A stretch of 64,000 nt of DNA from Lytechinus pictus (lineage: Eukaryota; Echinodermata; Echinoidea; Temnopleuroida; Toxopneustidae), in the NCBI RefSeq assembly GCF_037042905.1, contig NC_087245.1:9997501-10061500 (forward strand), written 5' to 3'. Position 1 is the first letter of the stretch. Each line of letters opens with the position of its first letter. Shown piece after piece: positions 1 through 12,440 of this stretch. A model generated the notes under the pieces. That model ran no database searches. It was not told where the DNA came from and saw only the letters and a list, made by a program, of their open reading frames with translations. The position numbers were made by a program, and so were the translations under genes.

Positions 1-1040
1 ACAAACAAAGTATAATAAAAGATGCAATGTCAAAATGATTCATTAGAAGTTCTCCACATTTTGTTATTCTCTGATATAATTTTTGTGGCTCAATATTAAT
101 CATACTTTTGATCATCATTTAAAAAAATTAATAGTTCTTCCCATGGATCAGAAACTTATTGCAAAGACCCACTTAAAACACACAGAGATTTATTTCAATT
201 TTAAAACTTTTGTTTATTAAAAAAAGAGAGAAAAATATTCAGCAATGGCATGTGAAGATGTTCAAAAAATGGTGTTTGTATTTGAATTTTGCACTTCATT
301 TTATGTTCTCAATAGTTCAGGAATTAGTGTTTACTTTTAGTGAACAAATTTGGAACATAATTATCTTGTTGTACATAGCACTTTTTGGGGTATTATAATT
401 TGATAAAAAAAATTAATGACACTTTATTGATCAACTTATTCTATTATATCAGTATTTTTGTTTCATTTTGTTTATTCACTAGCATGTACTTTTTCACTAA
501 TTCGTTTATTTTTTATTCATTTTCATTCATTTGTTTATTGTTTATTTATTTGTTAATTCTTCTTATTTTTGTGTGTAGGTAATATATTTCTTGCTTTATG
601 ATTTAGGAATGTTGAGATCAGTCCAATACATTTTTATATCAAAACAAGATGCTTCTATTTTGTATAACCTGATTGTGTAACTTCATACACATTAAAGTTT
701 CTGTTGAAAGTTCCTTAAAAAGATCTATATTACATTCATTATACCCAGAAGACTATAAGGTACAATGTCCACCAAATATCTCTTGATATCTCCTTACTTG
801 AGTATGTTAAGTAAACCGATTGCTAAGTAATTTTGTCAGTTTCAAATATTCTGATTGCTGTGATGTCAGCATTAAATTTCTACCAATCAGGAATTCTCTT
901 AATGTAATTACAGAATGATCAAAGCTTTTATGTACCTTTGTAGAAGATGAAGAACATGAATACGATCTAGTTTTTGGCAATTGCATGTAGATGTACAGTA
1001 ATAATAAGCATGGGTGTGGGACCGACCTTTCTTTACATGT

Positions 1041-1527
1041 AGGTGGTTTCAAACTGCCTCGATCACAAGAATCCCCATTTACAATAACTTTTTCAGGCTA
1101 AAAAATACCTTATGATTATGCACGCATTTACATCGCTCTGAAACATACCCTTCAGGGATAGTTCTTGAGGTTACGAGCATGCGCAGTATGGTCTGATAAG
1201 CAGGCAAGGCGCAAGTTTTAAATTCGCTAGCTCAGCAGTCACCCGCAGCACCCGCGCCCAACTACGCTTGGCTAAGAAAGTTCCCGTAATTTGCTTTCAC
1301 ACTGCCAAAATACTTGCAAACCTTGGAACCCCCCCCCCCCCCCGAAAGTTCTTGTAATGTTGACAAGTACCTACTATTTAGCGGGTATTTTCATTTGGGG
1401 ATATTACTCTTTGCTTTCACACTGCCAAAATTATCTGGAATTTTCTGATCGGGGTATCAGGGCAAATTTCCTGATCAAAAAATACCTAGAATTGATGAAC
1501 TTAATTCGAGGCGGTCTGAAACCACCT
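1041..1527. mobile_element. MITE-like element with inverted ends AGGTGGTTTC...GAAACCACCT
   Basis: The left end (aggtggtttcaaactgcctc) and the reverse complement of the right end (aggtggtttcagaccgcctc) match at 18 of 20 bases. The element is about 490 bp and has no open frame typical of a transposase. Inside, a 20-bp direct repeat ttgctttcacactgccaaaa occurs at 1291-1310 and 1411-1430. A run of 15 C at 1329-1343 also lies inside. Superfamily not assigned. Confidence 0.7.
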
Positions 1528-2453
1528 TTTGTTGATAGAAACCTGTAGGTTATCCACCTCTATTTCAATCCAAGGTCACGTTCTTTACTATCAATAATAC
1601 AAACAGAATGAGATCTTCTGCCATCGTCATATACCCTTTGATGTTACAGACCTTCCGACAAAATATCGTTAACCCTGCATCTTCACAAATTGCAGAGATT
1701 CCAATGATCACCTCTATTTTAACCCAAATGTTTCCACCCATATCATCTAAATGTTTTATTTTATTTTTAAGGATTTTAAAGGGGATGTCAGGTCAGGCTG
1801 GGTGTCAGGCTGTATGAAAGATTCATTAAAGACTGAAAAACAAAAGAGTGTGTGTATAGTGGTCATTATTAAAATTACATTATTGTTGCATTGTAGATAC
1901 ATGTCCAATTTTGTATGTTTGATTATCTGTCTAAAGTACTTTAATGTAGGGGTCCTAAACTTGTATCAACATTTATCGATTTTTCTTAGAAAACAAAGAA
2001 ATGTTAGGACTACTGTATATTAACTGAGTTAATTGTTATTCTTGATGTGGTGGACTGCACTCCAACATCTTCAGCAGAAATCAAAATAGCTCCAAATAGA
2101 CATGAAATGATTTTCAGTCTGTAGGCCTACTTGTTGATGGCCAGAAGACATGAACATGGCATGCATATCTTCATGTAAGATTAATTAACTCTTATCAGCA
2201 GATTGAAAAAAATAAAGACATACAGAGCGTAATAATTTTCCAGGAATTCTACTTGAAATTGTATCATATTTCAATTAATGGTTTGAAAAATGCAAGATTA
2301 ATACGTGTTTGATTTCCTGTTATAATTGATTTCTCTTGGAAATGAAACATAAAAACCTGAAACTGAATGTACAGTGGTAATTACCCTGACAACATTAAAG
2401 CTGATTGAACCATAAACGAAGACAATCAGATATGTCTTCCTTTAAACAATTTC

Positions 2454-2608
2454 TGGGCCCTGTAACACAAAGGTTAGCAATTCATTGTTCATTTGTAAGA
2501 GGAATTCTGATTGGTTGCTAGTCAGTCTACTGAGCAAATTGCGATATTCTTGATCTATAGGTCATTTCATTTAGCGATTAATCGCTAACGTTTATGTTAC
2601 AGGGCCCA
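2454..2608. mobile_element. Short MITE with inverted ends TGGGCCCTGTAACA
   Basis: The ends tgggccctgtaaca and tgttacagggccca are exact inverted copies. The similarity continues inward with one mismatch (caaaggttagc against taaacgttagc). At about 155 bp with no coding content, this is a typical non-autonomous inverted-repeat element. Confidence 0.8.
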
Positions 2609-3782
2609 GGTCAAAAACTATGAATTTAGAGGGGTTGAGTTCTTAAAGTTGCAACAATAACAGCAACAAAGAGAAGGTCTATCTTATACTTCATGGGCTA
2701 TAATGCCTCTTCCTTCACAACATATTTTTCAAATCAAATTTTGAATTTTCCATGTGCTTCAAAGCAACACTTTCTCTATTGTGCCAATGGGTTTTAAACA
2801 TCCAGAATGACATTGCTTGGATATTTTGATTGTTTCAGATTCAGATTTATTTCCAACAGAAATGACATAAATATTGATACAAATCATTTTCATACATTTA
2901 TAACAAATATTTATGATACAAATTATTGTCATTATAATTATATTAAAAAACATCAATGATAATTAACATATATAAAGATATATACAAAATATGGTGCATG
3001 TTGTAGACAAATTATAATATATTATTTAAATAGAAAAAAGATATCTGTGGAAATGGGAGATTCACTCAATATATCCATGATTGTAAAATCATAATAATTT
3101 TGAACGAATATTTAAACCCATCCTAAGAAGAATTTCAGTAGATAGGAACACATTTTGAGATCGACGCATTTTCTGACATTTATGTGATTGAATTTAATTT
3201 TTCATACCATTAGTAGAACAATATCTATCAAATCAAGGAAATGAGTGAAATTCAGTGAGATTATATATGTGATGGTCTATATTCTATAGTTCAGATATCG
3301 GCAAAATGTTTGTTGATGAATTAAAAATAAAATCAATATTTGTCTCTTAAGACAATTTGAATTATGATAATTGAGTATCGAACTAGCTTAATCTTTTATT
3401 TGGTAACTCTCTTCTTTATTATGTGTGGAAGAATGCTGTTTTCAAGTTGACTGAATCCAAAAATAACGGGAAATTTCTGATATTGTGGTATTTAATGAAT
3501 CATATAAGTTGAAATACCACAGATCGGTTCACTGGTAATTTTTTTTTTCAACTTCCACTAGAAGTTTAACTATAGGAGTGTTGAATCCCTTGTACATGTG
3601 TATGCTACAAGTCAATCATGGATTTAATGGGTACATATTAAATATTATACACAAAGTGATGAGTCGTTAAGTGGATATTAGCGTCATCGTGACTTTGCTC
3701 TTCGAATAGCGACAACCTGATCCTCGTGTATTGGGCATTTAATTGTTCTTGCTGGGTTAACGACATATTTTTATTATGTCAA

Positions 3783-3857
3783 AATATAGGTCATAATGAC
3801 AGTGAAAATAGGTCAGCATAATGCCTGCTTTGTCTTCCTGGTGATGTGACCCAATTA
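3783..3857. promoter_or_regulatory. Cluster of three perfect Rev-erb/ROR response elements
   Basis: Three matches to the monomeric element WAWNTRGGTCA occur in 75 bp: AATATAGGTCA (3783-3793, +), AAAATAGGTCA (3805-3815, +) and TAATTGGGTCA (3847-3857, - strand). The first two start 22 bp apart, about two helical turns. The element is the known binding site of Rev-erb (NR1D) and ROR receptors. It lies 7.4 kb upstream of the zinc finger I exon of an NR1D gene, so feedback on its own gene is a natural inference. No transposon structure was seen around it. Confidence 0.55.
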
Positions 3858-5433
3858 GTATTCTCATCGTAATCTCTTGTTTCCTATCGCACTCTGCGTG
3901 CTAGTTCAGCCCGATAAACTCATTCACAGTAAACTTTCTCTCAGATACAGGTACAAAATATTAAAAGTGATTGTAACAGGAAGTTTGTTACAGTGAATGT
4001 TAGACACTGAATTTGGGAGGAGATTACTTTCTTCTTAACTGATTGTTTCTTGACAAAAAGTAATTATCATCTCTGAAAATTGCCAACCAAAAGTACATAT
4101 TTTATATTTTATTTTATCTATATCTATCTTGTGTAAGCGATGGAGTTTTCCAGAATTACTGGGTGTTAGGAGGGGAAGCTTTAAATCATATTATGTATTA
4201 CTTGCATTTTGAACTCCTTTGTTGCTATTGTATTCAATCAGTTATTACAATATGAATTACAGGAACTCTGATCATAATTGGAATCTATTGCCCTATATAG
4301 TAATCAGACCAACTCCGTCCTGAGTGACAGATATGGGATTGTGAGATCAATCACCTTTATTATATATTATTAATCACCCTTAATAGGCATTAACAATTGA
4401 TCAAAAGATGACTTTATTTTGGTTGAATTAGACATATGGTTATATCTTTTTCTTGTTATTTTGATAAATAGCATGCTCTGCGAGTCAGACCCTCTTGACT
4501 TAATAAAAAAAATATTTATGCATATAGACATCTTTTTGAGCTTTTCCACTTGAATGGAGATAAAAATGATGTGTAATTTAGCAGAAGCAGCAAACTGTAC
4601 GCTCTGACCATTTCATTTAAGCCATTCCCTACTTTGACCAATTACAGGTGGAAAGTTGTACTGCAGGACAGTTTGAAATACCAAATTGCAATTAAAACTA
4701 TCTTGGGTTTTATCGTTGTAAGCTTTCTACTTCTCAAAGCTATGTAATTCCTGAACTAGAATTTACAATTCTTTTTATTTTTATTTTAAAAAGTAGGATC
4801 GAGTCATGTCAGATTCTTTCAGGATTCCGATGGTATCTTACCAGTCAGAATCCGGTATTCCAGTAGATGTGTGTTGGGAACTTGAACAAATAAAAAAAGT
4901 CAAAGGTCATGGATTTTTATATTGCCAACGGCTATTTCTATAGTAACAAGTATTGAATAACATTTACTTTCAAATTGTAATAAATATCAAAGGGCAATTT
5001 CATGCTGACATTTTGATTTCAATAAATATAGAAAAGTAAGTACGCATATTTCATCTTAATTTTTTACTGAGCTTAATGCATTGAATCATATTGTGACGTC
5101 ACCTCCTAAAGCCGTACAACGGTACATTTTGGATGTTACTTCATGTGTGCAACGGTACGAATGTTTGACATTCAGTCTCCCATTTGCTCGCGTACAACAA
5201 GCTAAGTAGGCGTTGTACAATTTTATTTTGTTACACCACAAATGAACAGCTGCCCCATTCATTATGTAATATATATTTCATTAAAGCTCATTTCCTAGTG
5301 GTTTATCATAACTGAAATATTTTTTCTCATAGAAGCCTTGTAAACAGATCCGGTTGTTGATATAATGAATGCATCAGTAGAATCATTTCCAATTTCTAAA
5401 ATGACGTTTTTATGGAATTTTAAATTACATCAC

Positions 5434-5510
5434 ATGATGATGATGATGATGATGGGTTCTTGTATAGCGCCGGTATCCGCCTCAGCTGGGCGCTCATGGC
5501 GCTTGCTCAA
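5434..5510 (-). mobile_element. 3' end of a SINE: (GAT)n followed by ttgtatagcgcc
   Basis: A (GAT)n tract is followed by ttgtatagcgccggtatccg. The same junction of a trinucleotide tract with 't(a/g)tatagcgcc' recurs at 17573-17760 and 44797-44835. At the third site a tRNA-like head is present at the other end, so these are 3' ends of related SINEs lying on the minus strand. This copy is truncated. Confidence 0.6.
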
Positions 5511-8490
5511 AAATAGGAAATATCTCACAAATTCACAATACATACATGTATGAGGGAGCTGCTTGCATATATGACATAATAAATTTAGAATATCAATGTC
5601 TCTGTTATTCTGTGACATATTTAAAACCTTTGTGTTTCTGTTATTTTTTTTATGTTATTATTAATTACCTCAAACTTGGTGTTAGGGGTGCTGTGTGCAA
5701 TTTACAATGTAGGCCTACATTATGACATATAAATGAATATTTATAAAAGGTAAGAAAATAAAGTAGTACCGCAGAACGAATAAATAAATCTAACATGTTT
5801 TTCGTGCAGTTTTGATAGCATCTAACTAGTAATTTCCTTAAATGTGATTATTAAAGAGACTTTCTTGTTGAAAAATTCCATAAAATATAAATTATGAAAA
5901 TGGAATACATATGTTTTTATTTGCCTTGGGCAGTTCTAACACGTGTAAAATCCTAGTATATTCTGAGCATTATTTTGTGATTGAATATCAATATCTCTGT
6001 TTGCATGAATTTATTATGCATTTAAAACGGTTATGATATACTTCAAGGTCTAACATCTGTTAGTTGATTGACAGACCCCTTTTTAACCAATTACATGATA
6101 TAGCATTCAATTGGTATTTGTCTGTAACCTATTTATAACAAAGGCTAGGTAATGTCACATTACGTACAGCTTTTTGAGCAACTAGAGCAGACAAAATAGA
6201 TTGAACTAGGGCAAGCACAACATATCATCTCCAGAATGGGATACAAATGGGCAATTGACACATTTAACAGTTCCCCTTTCTATCCCTTTAGAACAATTTC
6301 AGTATCTTTTTCATCAACATTCTGGTAAAGAGGGCAAGAGAATCAATGAGAGAAGACAAGGAGGAGTGGTGTGCTCCTTGTTTGGAGGGTTCTATATGGG
6401 ATGAGGAGGGAGACTCTGATTGATTTCAACACAACATGGATGAAAAAAAGAAGGTCTTCCAAAACAAGAGCCTTTTATGAATGTTCCAGATTCTAGAATA
6501 AGATTTGCAAACAAAGAGAAATGCAGATCTTTGAGGAAGGAATGATGTTGTGCACACTGCGCAAGTCAGTCAAGAATGCGATTGCCGTTGAAAAACATAC
6601 AAGACCCAGTTCAATTTGGCAACGGTAATGAAAATAAGAGCGAAAGCCTGAAATTGGCGGCGGGGCCCTGGCTGGAAAGAGGTTAACAAGCGGCTCTCGC
6701 ACCGTCTCAAGCCTGATTTCACTAGGATGAATCGAAAGTGGGTCATGGAAAAATGCGACCCAGTTAATAATACAGACAGCCAAGCGCCCCGACCCAAATA
6801 CGCCACTCTGCGACCCACATATCTCTGAGACAAGAACAGAACACGAAAGCATGTCTCCTTTGCCTACAAGGAGGAGGAGAGAGAGTAAACAAAAGAGGGT
6901 TGGTTCTACATTGTAAGGTGGTCTCAATCTCACTGGTATCCATATCACATGTGTCTGCTCAATGCAATCAACATCTTTGTGATAAATGCTGGTGTGGATG
7001 CAACCTATTTGAAGGGATCGCTTTCTCAATGCGTGCGCCATCGATGATGGAACCACTTAGCATGCATCAAAAACAAAAACTTGATTGAAATCAGATCCAT
7101 GATGCAAATTGCCTTTTTCATTTACCTCCCAACCTAAATTAATTTCCCATGTAATATTATACTAAGAAAGCAAACATGATGTAAACGACTCACATTTGAT
7201 GTGCATAAATGTATAATTCTTCCTCTTTGTCATTAAAAATATTCCCATTTTATTAAATTCTTGAAAATCAAGATGATATACCTGTATATACAATGGGAAT
7301 CATTGCTGGATGTGTTATAATCATTTTATCCAGGATTATATACAGTATTGTTAAGTCATCTAAGAATTTACCCCAGTACTTATTTGATTCCAGAAGGAAC
7401 ATTATTTGGTTTCAATCAACATAGTACAATGAGTAAAAACTGTGGTCTCAATATTTTTTTTATTATGTTAATATGTAATTATACGTTTTAAAATATCATT
7501 AATTTATTCTTTGATGACTCTTGCAACGAGACTCATTCAAGATGTATACATGTAAGCAATGTCATTATGAAACTGATCACTTTGCTGTTTTTGGAGTCTT
7601 GAAGTTGAAAGGAACATCAGAAATGAACGATGAAATGAGAATCATCGCTTGAAATCCTGACAATTGTGACAGTTGAAGAGGTTCACATTGCATGCTCTAT
7701 ATAAAGAGGAGTGATGTGAGAGTTGTATTACTTGAAGAGGAGAACCCTTAGTTTTGTAATGATAGTCTATTGACGATCCTTGCTTGCTCTATTTACTCTT
7801 GTCATATCTTACTGAAGACTGTTATCATATATTTCTATACCTCTTATCAGTAGTGGTGATTTTATAGGCCTAAACGTTGTGGCTTAAAATATAGTTGATA
7901 AATCACTAGACTCTAGTGTAGAAAATTCAAATCCCATCCCATTTTACAAGACATTACTCTACATTTGCCACTCTCCACCCAGGTTGGACGTAGACAATAA
8001 CTTGTCCTCACAGAAGTTCTAAGCAAGCTGCTAGCTGGCTGATAGCTACATGTATATAGGGACTAGCAAGTGGATAGCTTAATAAGCGAGTAATAGTGAT
8101 TTAAGCGATCTTTTAGCATAGCTTGCAGCACACTTAAATACCTGTAGGGAAGGAATGTAATGTCTCAGTCTCATGGATGTTATGACTGCTATTATTAAAA
8201 TAAAACAATATTATTGTTGAAGGGGATCCAGAACAATCTTTCTTTATGATTATCCTGGTCATCGGATGCTGGCTTGTCTGCATATTATACCATCCCTCAT
8301 TTCACAAACTGACAGAAATTTTGAAAAAGATATGTTTTTTATTTTGAAATTTTTTAATGATAGCATAGTATCATACCATAAAAATGAATTATATTTTTAC
8401 AGATTTCTTCAGTTAAATGTATGCAGAAGATCTGTTTGAGTGGGCAACACAGATGGCAAATTTGTGAGATTTTTGGTCCATGTAGGGGAT

Positions 8491-8588
8491 GGGGGGGGGG
8501 GGGGTAGTGGGGAATAGATGACCCTCTCCCATAGACTTCTGTACATAATTTTAAAAAATCAAGGGGGTGGGGGTTGCCCCCCCCCCCC
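8491..8588. repeat. Facing homopolymer G and C runs
   Basis: A run of 14 G (8491-8504) and a run of 12 C (8577-8588) lie 72 bp apart with GGGGTGGGGG between. The pair could fold as an inverted repeat. No gene content. Confidence 0.6.
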
Positions 8589-9356
8589 ATCGCTGCCAGT
8601 GGTGGACAATGTATGTCATTTTAAGACAAATTAAATGTTTCAGAATGTGCGACATTGAAAACATTCAGTATCAAGAGCTTCCAAGCTCAAATGGTTAAGG
8701 ATATTATTTTTGGTTTCCAAACATGAACTTGTTATTTGGCATCCATAGACATGATATAGCTTAAAGAGCAGATTTTGTTGCAGACACTGCTTTTTAGTAT
8801 TGGACCTTTGCCAAATGAATGCCCTGTACACTAATTAATAATTATATAATTATCTGAAAGACTTGTACAATGAAGGCAATAGTCAAAGGAAGAGGACAGA
8901 CAGACAAACAAACAAACAAACAAAGAAACTTTAGAATTATGGACTGAGGTATAGTGCCAAGTATAAATAGGGTGATCGGAGTTGACATTTACAACATTAC
9001 AATATTTTGAAGACATCTGAGCATAGATGACACTCAAATATAGATATGTATTCAACCCATCTCGATATAGGTTAGGTAGATAGAACGGGAATAGGATGTA
9101 TGTGTGTGGTCGTCTGTGTGGTTTAAGCTGACCTATTTTCTTGAAATGAATATCTTGGCTTCTTGGTTTCCGTCATCTTGAATACTGCTTCTTGAAAAAG
9201 AGAGGATCTTGTCTATATTTAGATATCTTGGGAATCATAGCCTACCTTTTAGAACCTTCAATGCAATTACCAATATTTGTATCTGTCATCTTTCTTCAAT
9301 ACTTTAGTATAGATCTGTATATTTATTTCCCCTCTCTCTGAAATACAACTACACTG

Positions 9357-9613
9357 GTGGATCCAGGAGGGGCAAAGCCAGCCCGTGCCCCCCCCCCCCT
9401 CTTTCGAGAGGCACAATTAAAATTTTTAATGTAAAATGTTAAAATAGAAGTGTGCCCCCCCCCCTTTTGAAAGTGAAGACTTTTTTTTTTGCTTGTCAAA
9501 CCTTTTCATGGACGAAATGTCCTTCATTTTTGGTTAAAAACCTTCCTGTTTTTTCTCGTCAAATTTTTCCTCGGAAAATGTGCCTCCTTTTGGAAAATCC
9601 TGGATCCGCCCCT
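9357..9613. mobile_element. Inverted-repeat element with GGATCCAGGA ends
   Basis: The left end ggtggatccaggaggggc and the right end tcctggatccgcccctg are imperfect inverted copies (GGATCCAGGA shared). The interior is rich in C and T runs. Related phrases ('ttttttgcttgtcaaa', 'gaaatgtccttcatttt') recur at 9790-9850 and 44280-44370, so this is one member of a dispersed family. Boundaries are approximate. Confidence 0.5.
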
Positions 9614-10122
9614 GTATAACTATCATATTTTCTATTCCAGTCTTAGTTAGGTCTGCCTTTGTCAGTGAACATCTGACAGGTGTGGATCTGGGAGAGGGGG
9701 GGGGGGGGGTGGATGGTGGGGGTGCACCCTTTAAAATTGGAATATATGCTGCTGCATTTTGTAGATTGCCTTTATTGTGCACCCCCAAAATGAGCAAGGA
9801 CCCTTTTTTTTTTTTTTTTTGCTTGTCATATTTTTCAGGATATGAAATGTCCTTCATTTTGTGATTGATGACTTTTTTTAACGGGGGGGGGGGGGGGGGG
9901 CTTGTCATTTTTTCGGACAAAGTCGGATCAACGCCTGTCTGAATATCTGGTTTTTTTTTTTAAAGAGGGGAACCATATTTTTTTTCGATCATCTTCTCTC
10001 CCTCTCTCTCCATCATTCCATTTTTTTCATTTCTTTATGTGAATATCTCCCTTTGTCTCTTTCCTCCCCATCCTTCCCCAGCTTCTCTGTACATTATAGT
10101 TCTTTTCTTGTAAATATATTTA

Positions 10123-10177
10123 TCTTTTCTTTCTTCCACAGTTAATAATTATTATTAACTGTGAAAGAAAGAAAAGA
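10123..10177. repeat. 55-bp near-perfect palindrome
   Basis: The arms 10123-10149 and 10151-10177 are inverted copies with one mismatch and a single unpaired central base at 10150. The core reads gttaataat t attattaac and the outer parts are cttttctttctt and aagaaagaaaag. There is essentially no loop. Confidence 0.85.
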
Positions 10178-11293
10178 ATATTTGTTGTACAGTCTGAAAA
10201 ACAAGAGAAACTATCACTGGACGAAATTGAAGTATCATTTTAAAACTGCTGAATTTCATTTTTTCCTGCATCTTGTTTCCTGTGTCTGTTCTTTAAACAC
10301 AGATTGCCCTAATTACAATTCTAATGAAACAAAAATTAGAGCACCATTTGATTTTATGAACATGTTATCCAATGCATTTAATTAGCCACTGTTTGTCTCG
10401 CTCTATTTCTTCCATTCTTTCTGTTTTTGATGAGATAGTTACATAGTATAATTTCAACTTTGTTACAATTCATAAATTGTCCATGCCTCAGGTGCACAAT
10501 GACTTTCCTCTCCCAGCCAACGAAAACAAAAGGAGAAACGCTACTGAAATTAAATTAGGAAAATTACGTGCAGACCACAAAATGGGTAAAAGTAGGCCAG
10601 ACCTAAATAAGGTAGATTTGCTCCACGAAAGGGCAGAATGGCAATCTGGGAAGGGGGAAAATACGTGAAATTAGAACATTCCATTTAACATGATTGAGTG
10701 ATTTCTGATTGCTCATATGGTTGGCTGGTGAAGGAAGATAAGGAGTGATTTAATAAGCACTACTCAAAAAATGGAGACATGATTTTGAGAAGGCTGGCCA
10801 ATTTTAGAGGTTCTCACGATGTCATTGTCATTACTTTTTCTATGAAAGAGCTGTCCAACTACAGATCTGTCAGAAAATGGCCAGTTGTGAATAAATTGTA
10901 GCAATATTTCCTAAAAGTAAACAATGTTTGACAACAACAGATGTCTTTATATATGCAAATATCTTAGGCTGTCACTGTCAGTGTGTATTTTGCTAAACCA
11001 TATGAAAATTCCAGTCTGCACACCTTTTTTAAATATAAAGTTAGCCCAACAACAAATGAATTATGGAATTAATGATTTCTTTATTTATGAATGATAATAT
11101 ATGCCTGATTATTTCTGGTTAGTAAAACAAACCACACAATTAATATCAAACAGTGCCTAATGTTCATGAGCAATAGGAAACATTGGAAAAAATGAATGAT
11201 TAGATTCAAAAGAGTTTTTTTTAGTGACCAATAAAATGAAACTTTGACGATGCATTTTGTTTAATTATCTATTTATTTATTTTTCCTTTCTAG

Positions 11294-11385
11294 ATTTTGA
11301 TAAAGACATGAACATCTTGTGTCAGGTATGTGGAGATAAAGCATCGGGGTTTCACTATGGAGTTCATTCATGCGAAGGATGTAAG
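11294..11385 (+). CDS. NR1D exon: zinc finger I of the DNA-binding domain
   Basis: The acceptor is ttctag before 11294 and the donor is gtgaga after 11385. The exon starts with two bases of a split codon (phase 1) and reads [18 protein letters not shown] then [12 protein letters not shown]. All four zinc-binding Cys of finger I and the P-box start CEGCK are present. The downstream cut exactly after CEGCK (phase 0) is the usual nuclear-receptor intron position. The ATG at 11308 is internal, because the reading frame is open back to the acceptor and A/B-domain sequence is expected upstream. Confidence 0.93.
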
Positions 11386-12395
11386 GTGAGATCATGAAGT
11401 AATTCTAAGCATTGCCATTTTAATGATTTCAAGAAAAAAGTTAACCCCAAATTGCTTTTTGAATAGGTACTGTAGGTGATGAGTGTCCATGAGCGTTTGA
11501 GATATAATTCTGCAAACAAACCCCCAAAAGGAGAGGGTCAACTTTGTAAGAAACTCAATAACCCATTTTCTTTGTTCCAATGTACATGTAAATGATAGTT
11601 TATGAAAAGGTGATAATCATGCTCATACCCGCTTGGATATGGTTTTCTTTCCCTGGTGGTCTAGTTATATTTTTCTGGTGTTTCTATTAAGATTTATCTT
11701 GCTACCTTAATCTCAGTTATATATATATACCTTGCCCTTTTAGTAATGTATGAGGTGACCATTCTTGTGCTATTACAAAGAAACAAGTTTTATTGTAACA
11801 ACTTTTGAGTTAACAAGTCAGAAGCAAAAATTGGATATGACATCATATTTTGTGCTGATTTTTTTTATGGAATGAAAATTGGGGCATGAAAACAAAATTA
11901 TTACCGATTAACCAGGTTTCTTAGTTTTCATTGTTTACCCAGGAAATAAAAACTGGGTCAACGGCCCACTTTTTAACGCAAGAATGTTTCCTCTCCACGC
12001 TAGCTCTTGGCCCTTCACCCCACCCCCTTGATATAATCTGCCCCGCCCCCCTTGGCGTTGGTGGCGTCCATCCAAGAAGACTATCATTCCATCTGATTGT
12101 GCTATATTAATACTTCATGCACATCCTGCTTGTTATTGTATCATATAAACAGTACAATAGATGATAAGCAACTTCTTATACGAAGATATGTTTGTTATTA
12201 AAGACCATCTATACCTTTGGTAATAATAAGGTGAACTATAACATTTAGCTATTTATCATTCTGTGATCATTCGCAACCTTTCAAAAAGTGACAATTTATC
12301 AGTTTTCATTGTGGATTTTGTGAAAAGTTGAATTTCAAATCAGATTTAGTGCCCTCTCTCTGTACTATTTGTCACTTTTAAAGTAAACTCCCTCA

Positions 12396-12440
<45 letters not shown>

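Larger units (their letters stand above)
1..3600. other. Non-coding AT-rich flank upstream of (or intron in) the NR1D gene
   Basis: No exon with convincing coding content was found. The stretch holds a transposon with inverted ends at 1041-1527, a second at 2454-2608, and otherwise AT-rich unique-looking DNA. Short open frames here are T-rich or A-rich and are not supported. Because the first NR1D exon seen begins inside a split codon, this region may be 5' flank or an upstream intron of that gene. Confidence 0.6.
3858..11293. other. Non-coding upstream region of the NR1D DBD exon, repeat-containing
   Basis: Contents seen: a SINE tail at 5434-5510, a CACGTG E-box at 5940-5945, single Rev-erb/ROR-type sites at 6735-6745 (+) and 9129-9139 (-), facing G and C runs at 8491-8588, an inverted-repeat element with GGATCC ends at 9357-9613, and a near-perfect palindrome at 10123-10177. 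A 187-codon open frame on the minus strand (6493-7056) overlaps other open frames and resembles no protein recognised. No supported A/B-domain exon of the receptor was found here. Confidence 0.55.

Noticed and set aside
6849..6930. Possible upstream coding exon for NR1D (ATGTCTCCTTTG... before gtaagg)
   Set aside because: The ATG frame ends in phase 2, which cannot join the phase-1 acceptor of the zinc finger I exon; the compatible frame has no start codon or domain content.
6493..7056. 187-codon minus-strand open frame
   Set aside because: It resembles no known protein, overlaps an 87-codon frame on the same strand and another on the plus strand, has no clear splice or initiation context, and lies in a locally GC-richer stretch where open frames are longer by chance.
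10477..10668. 63-codon charged open frame upstream of the DBD exon as an A/B-domain exon
   Set aside because: There is no strong donor in phase 1 at its end and no similarity to known A/B domains.
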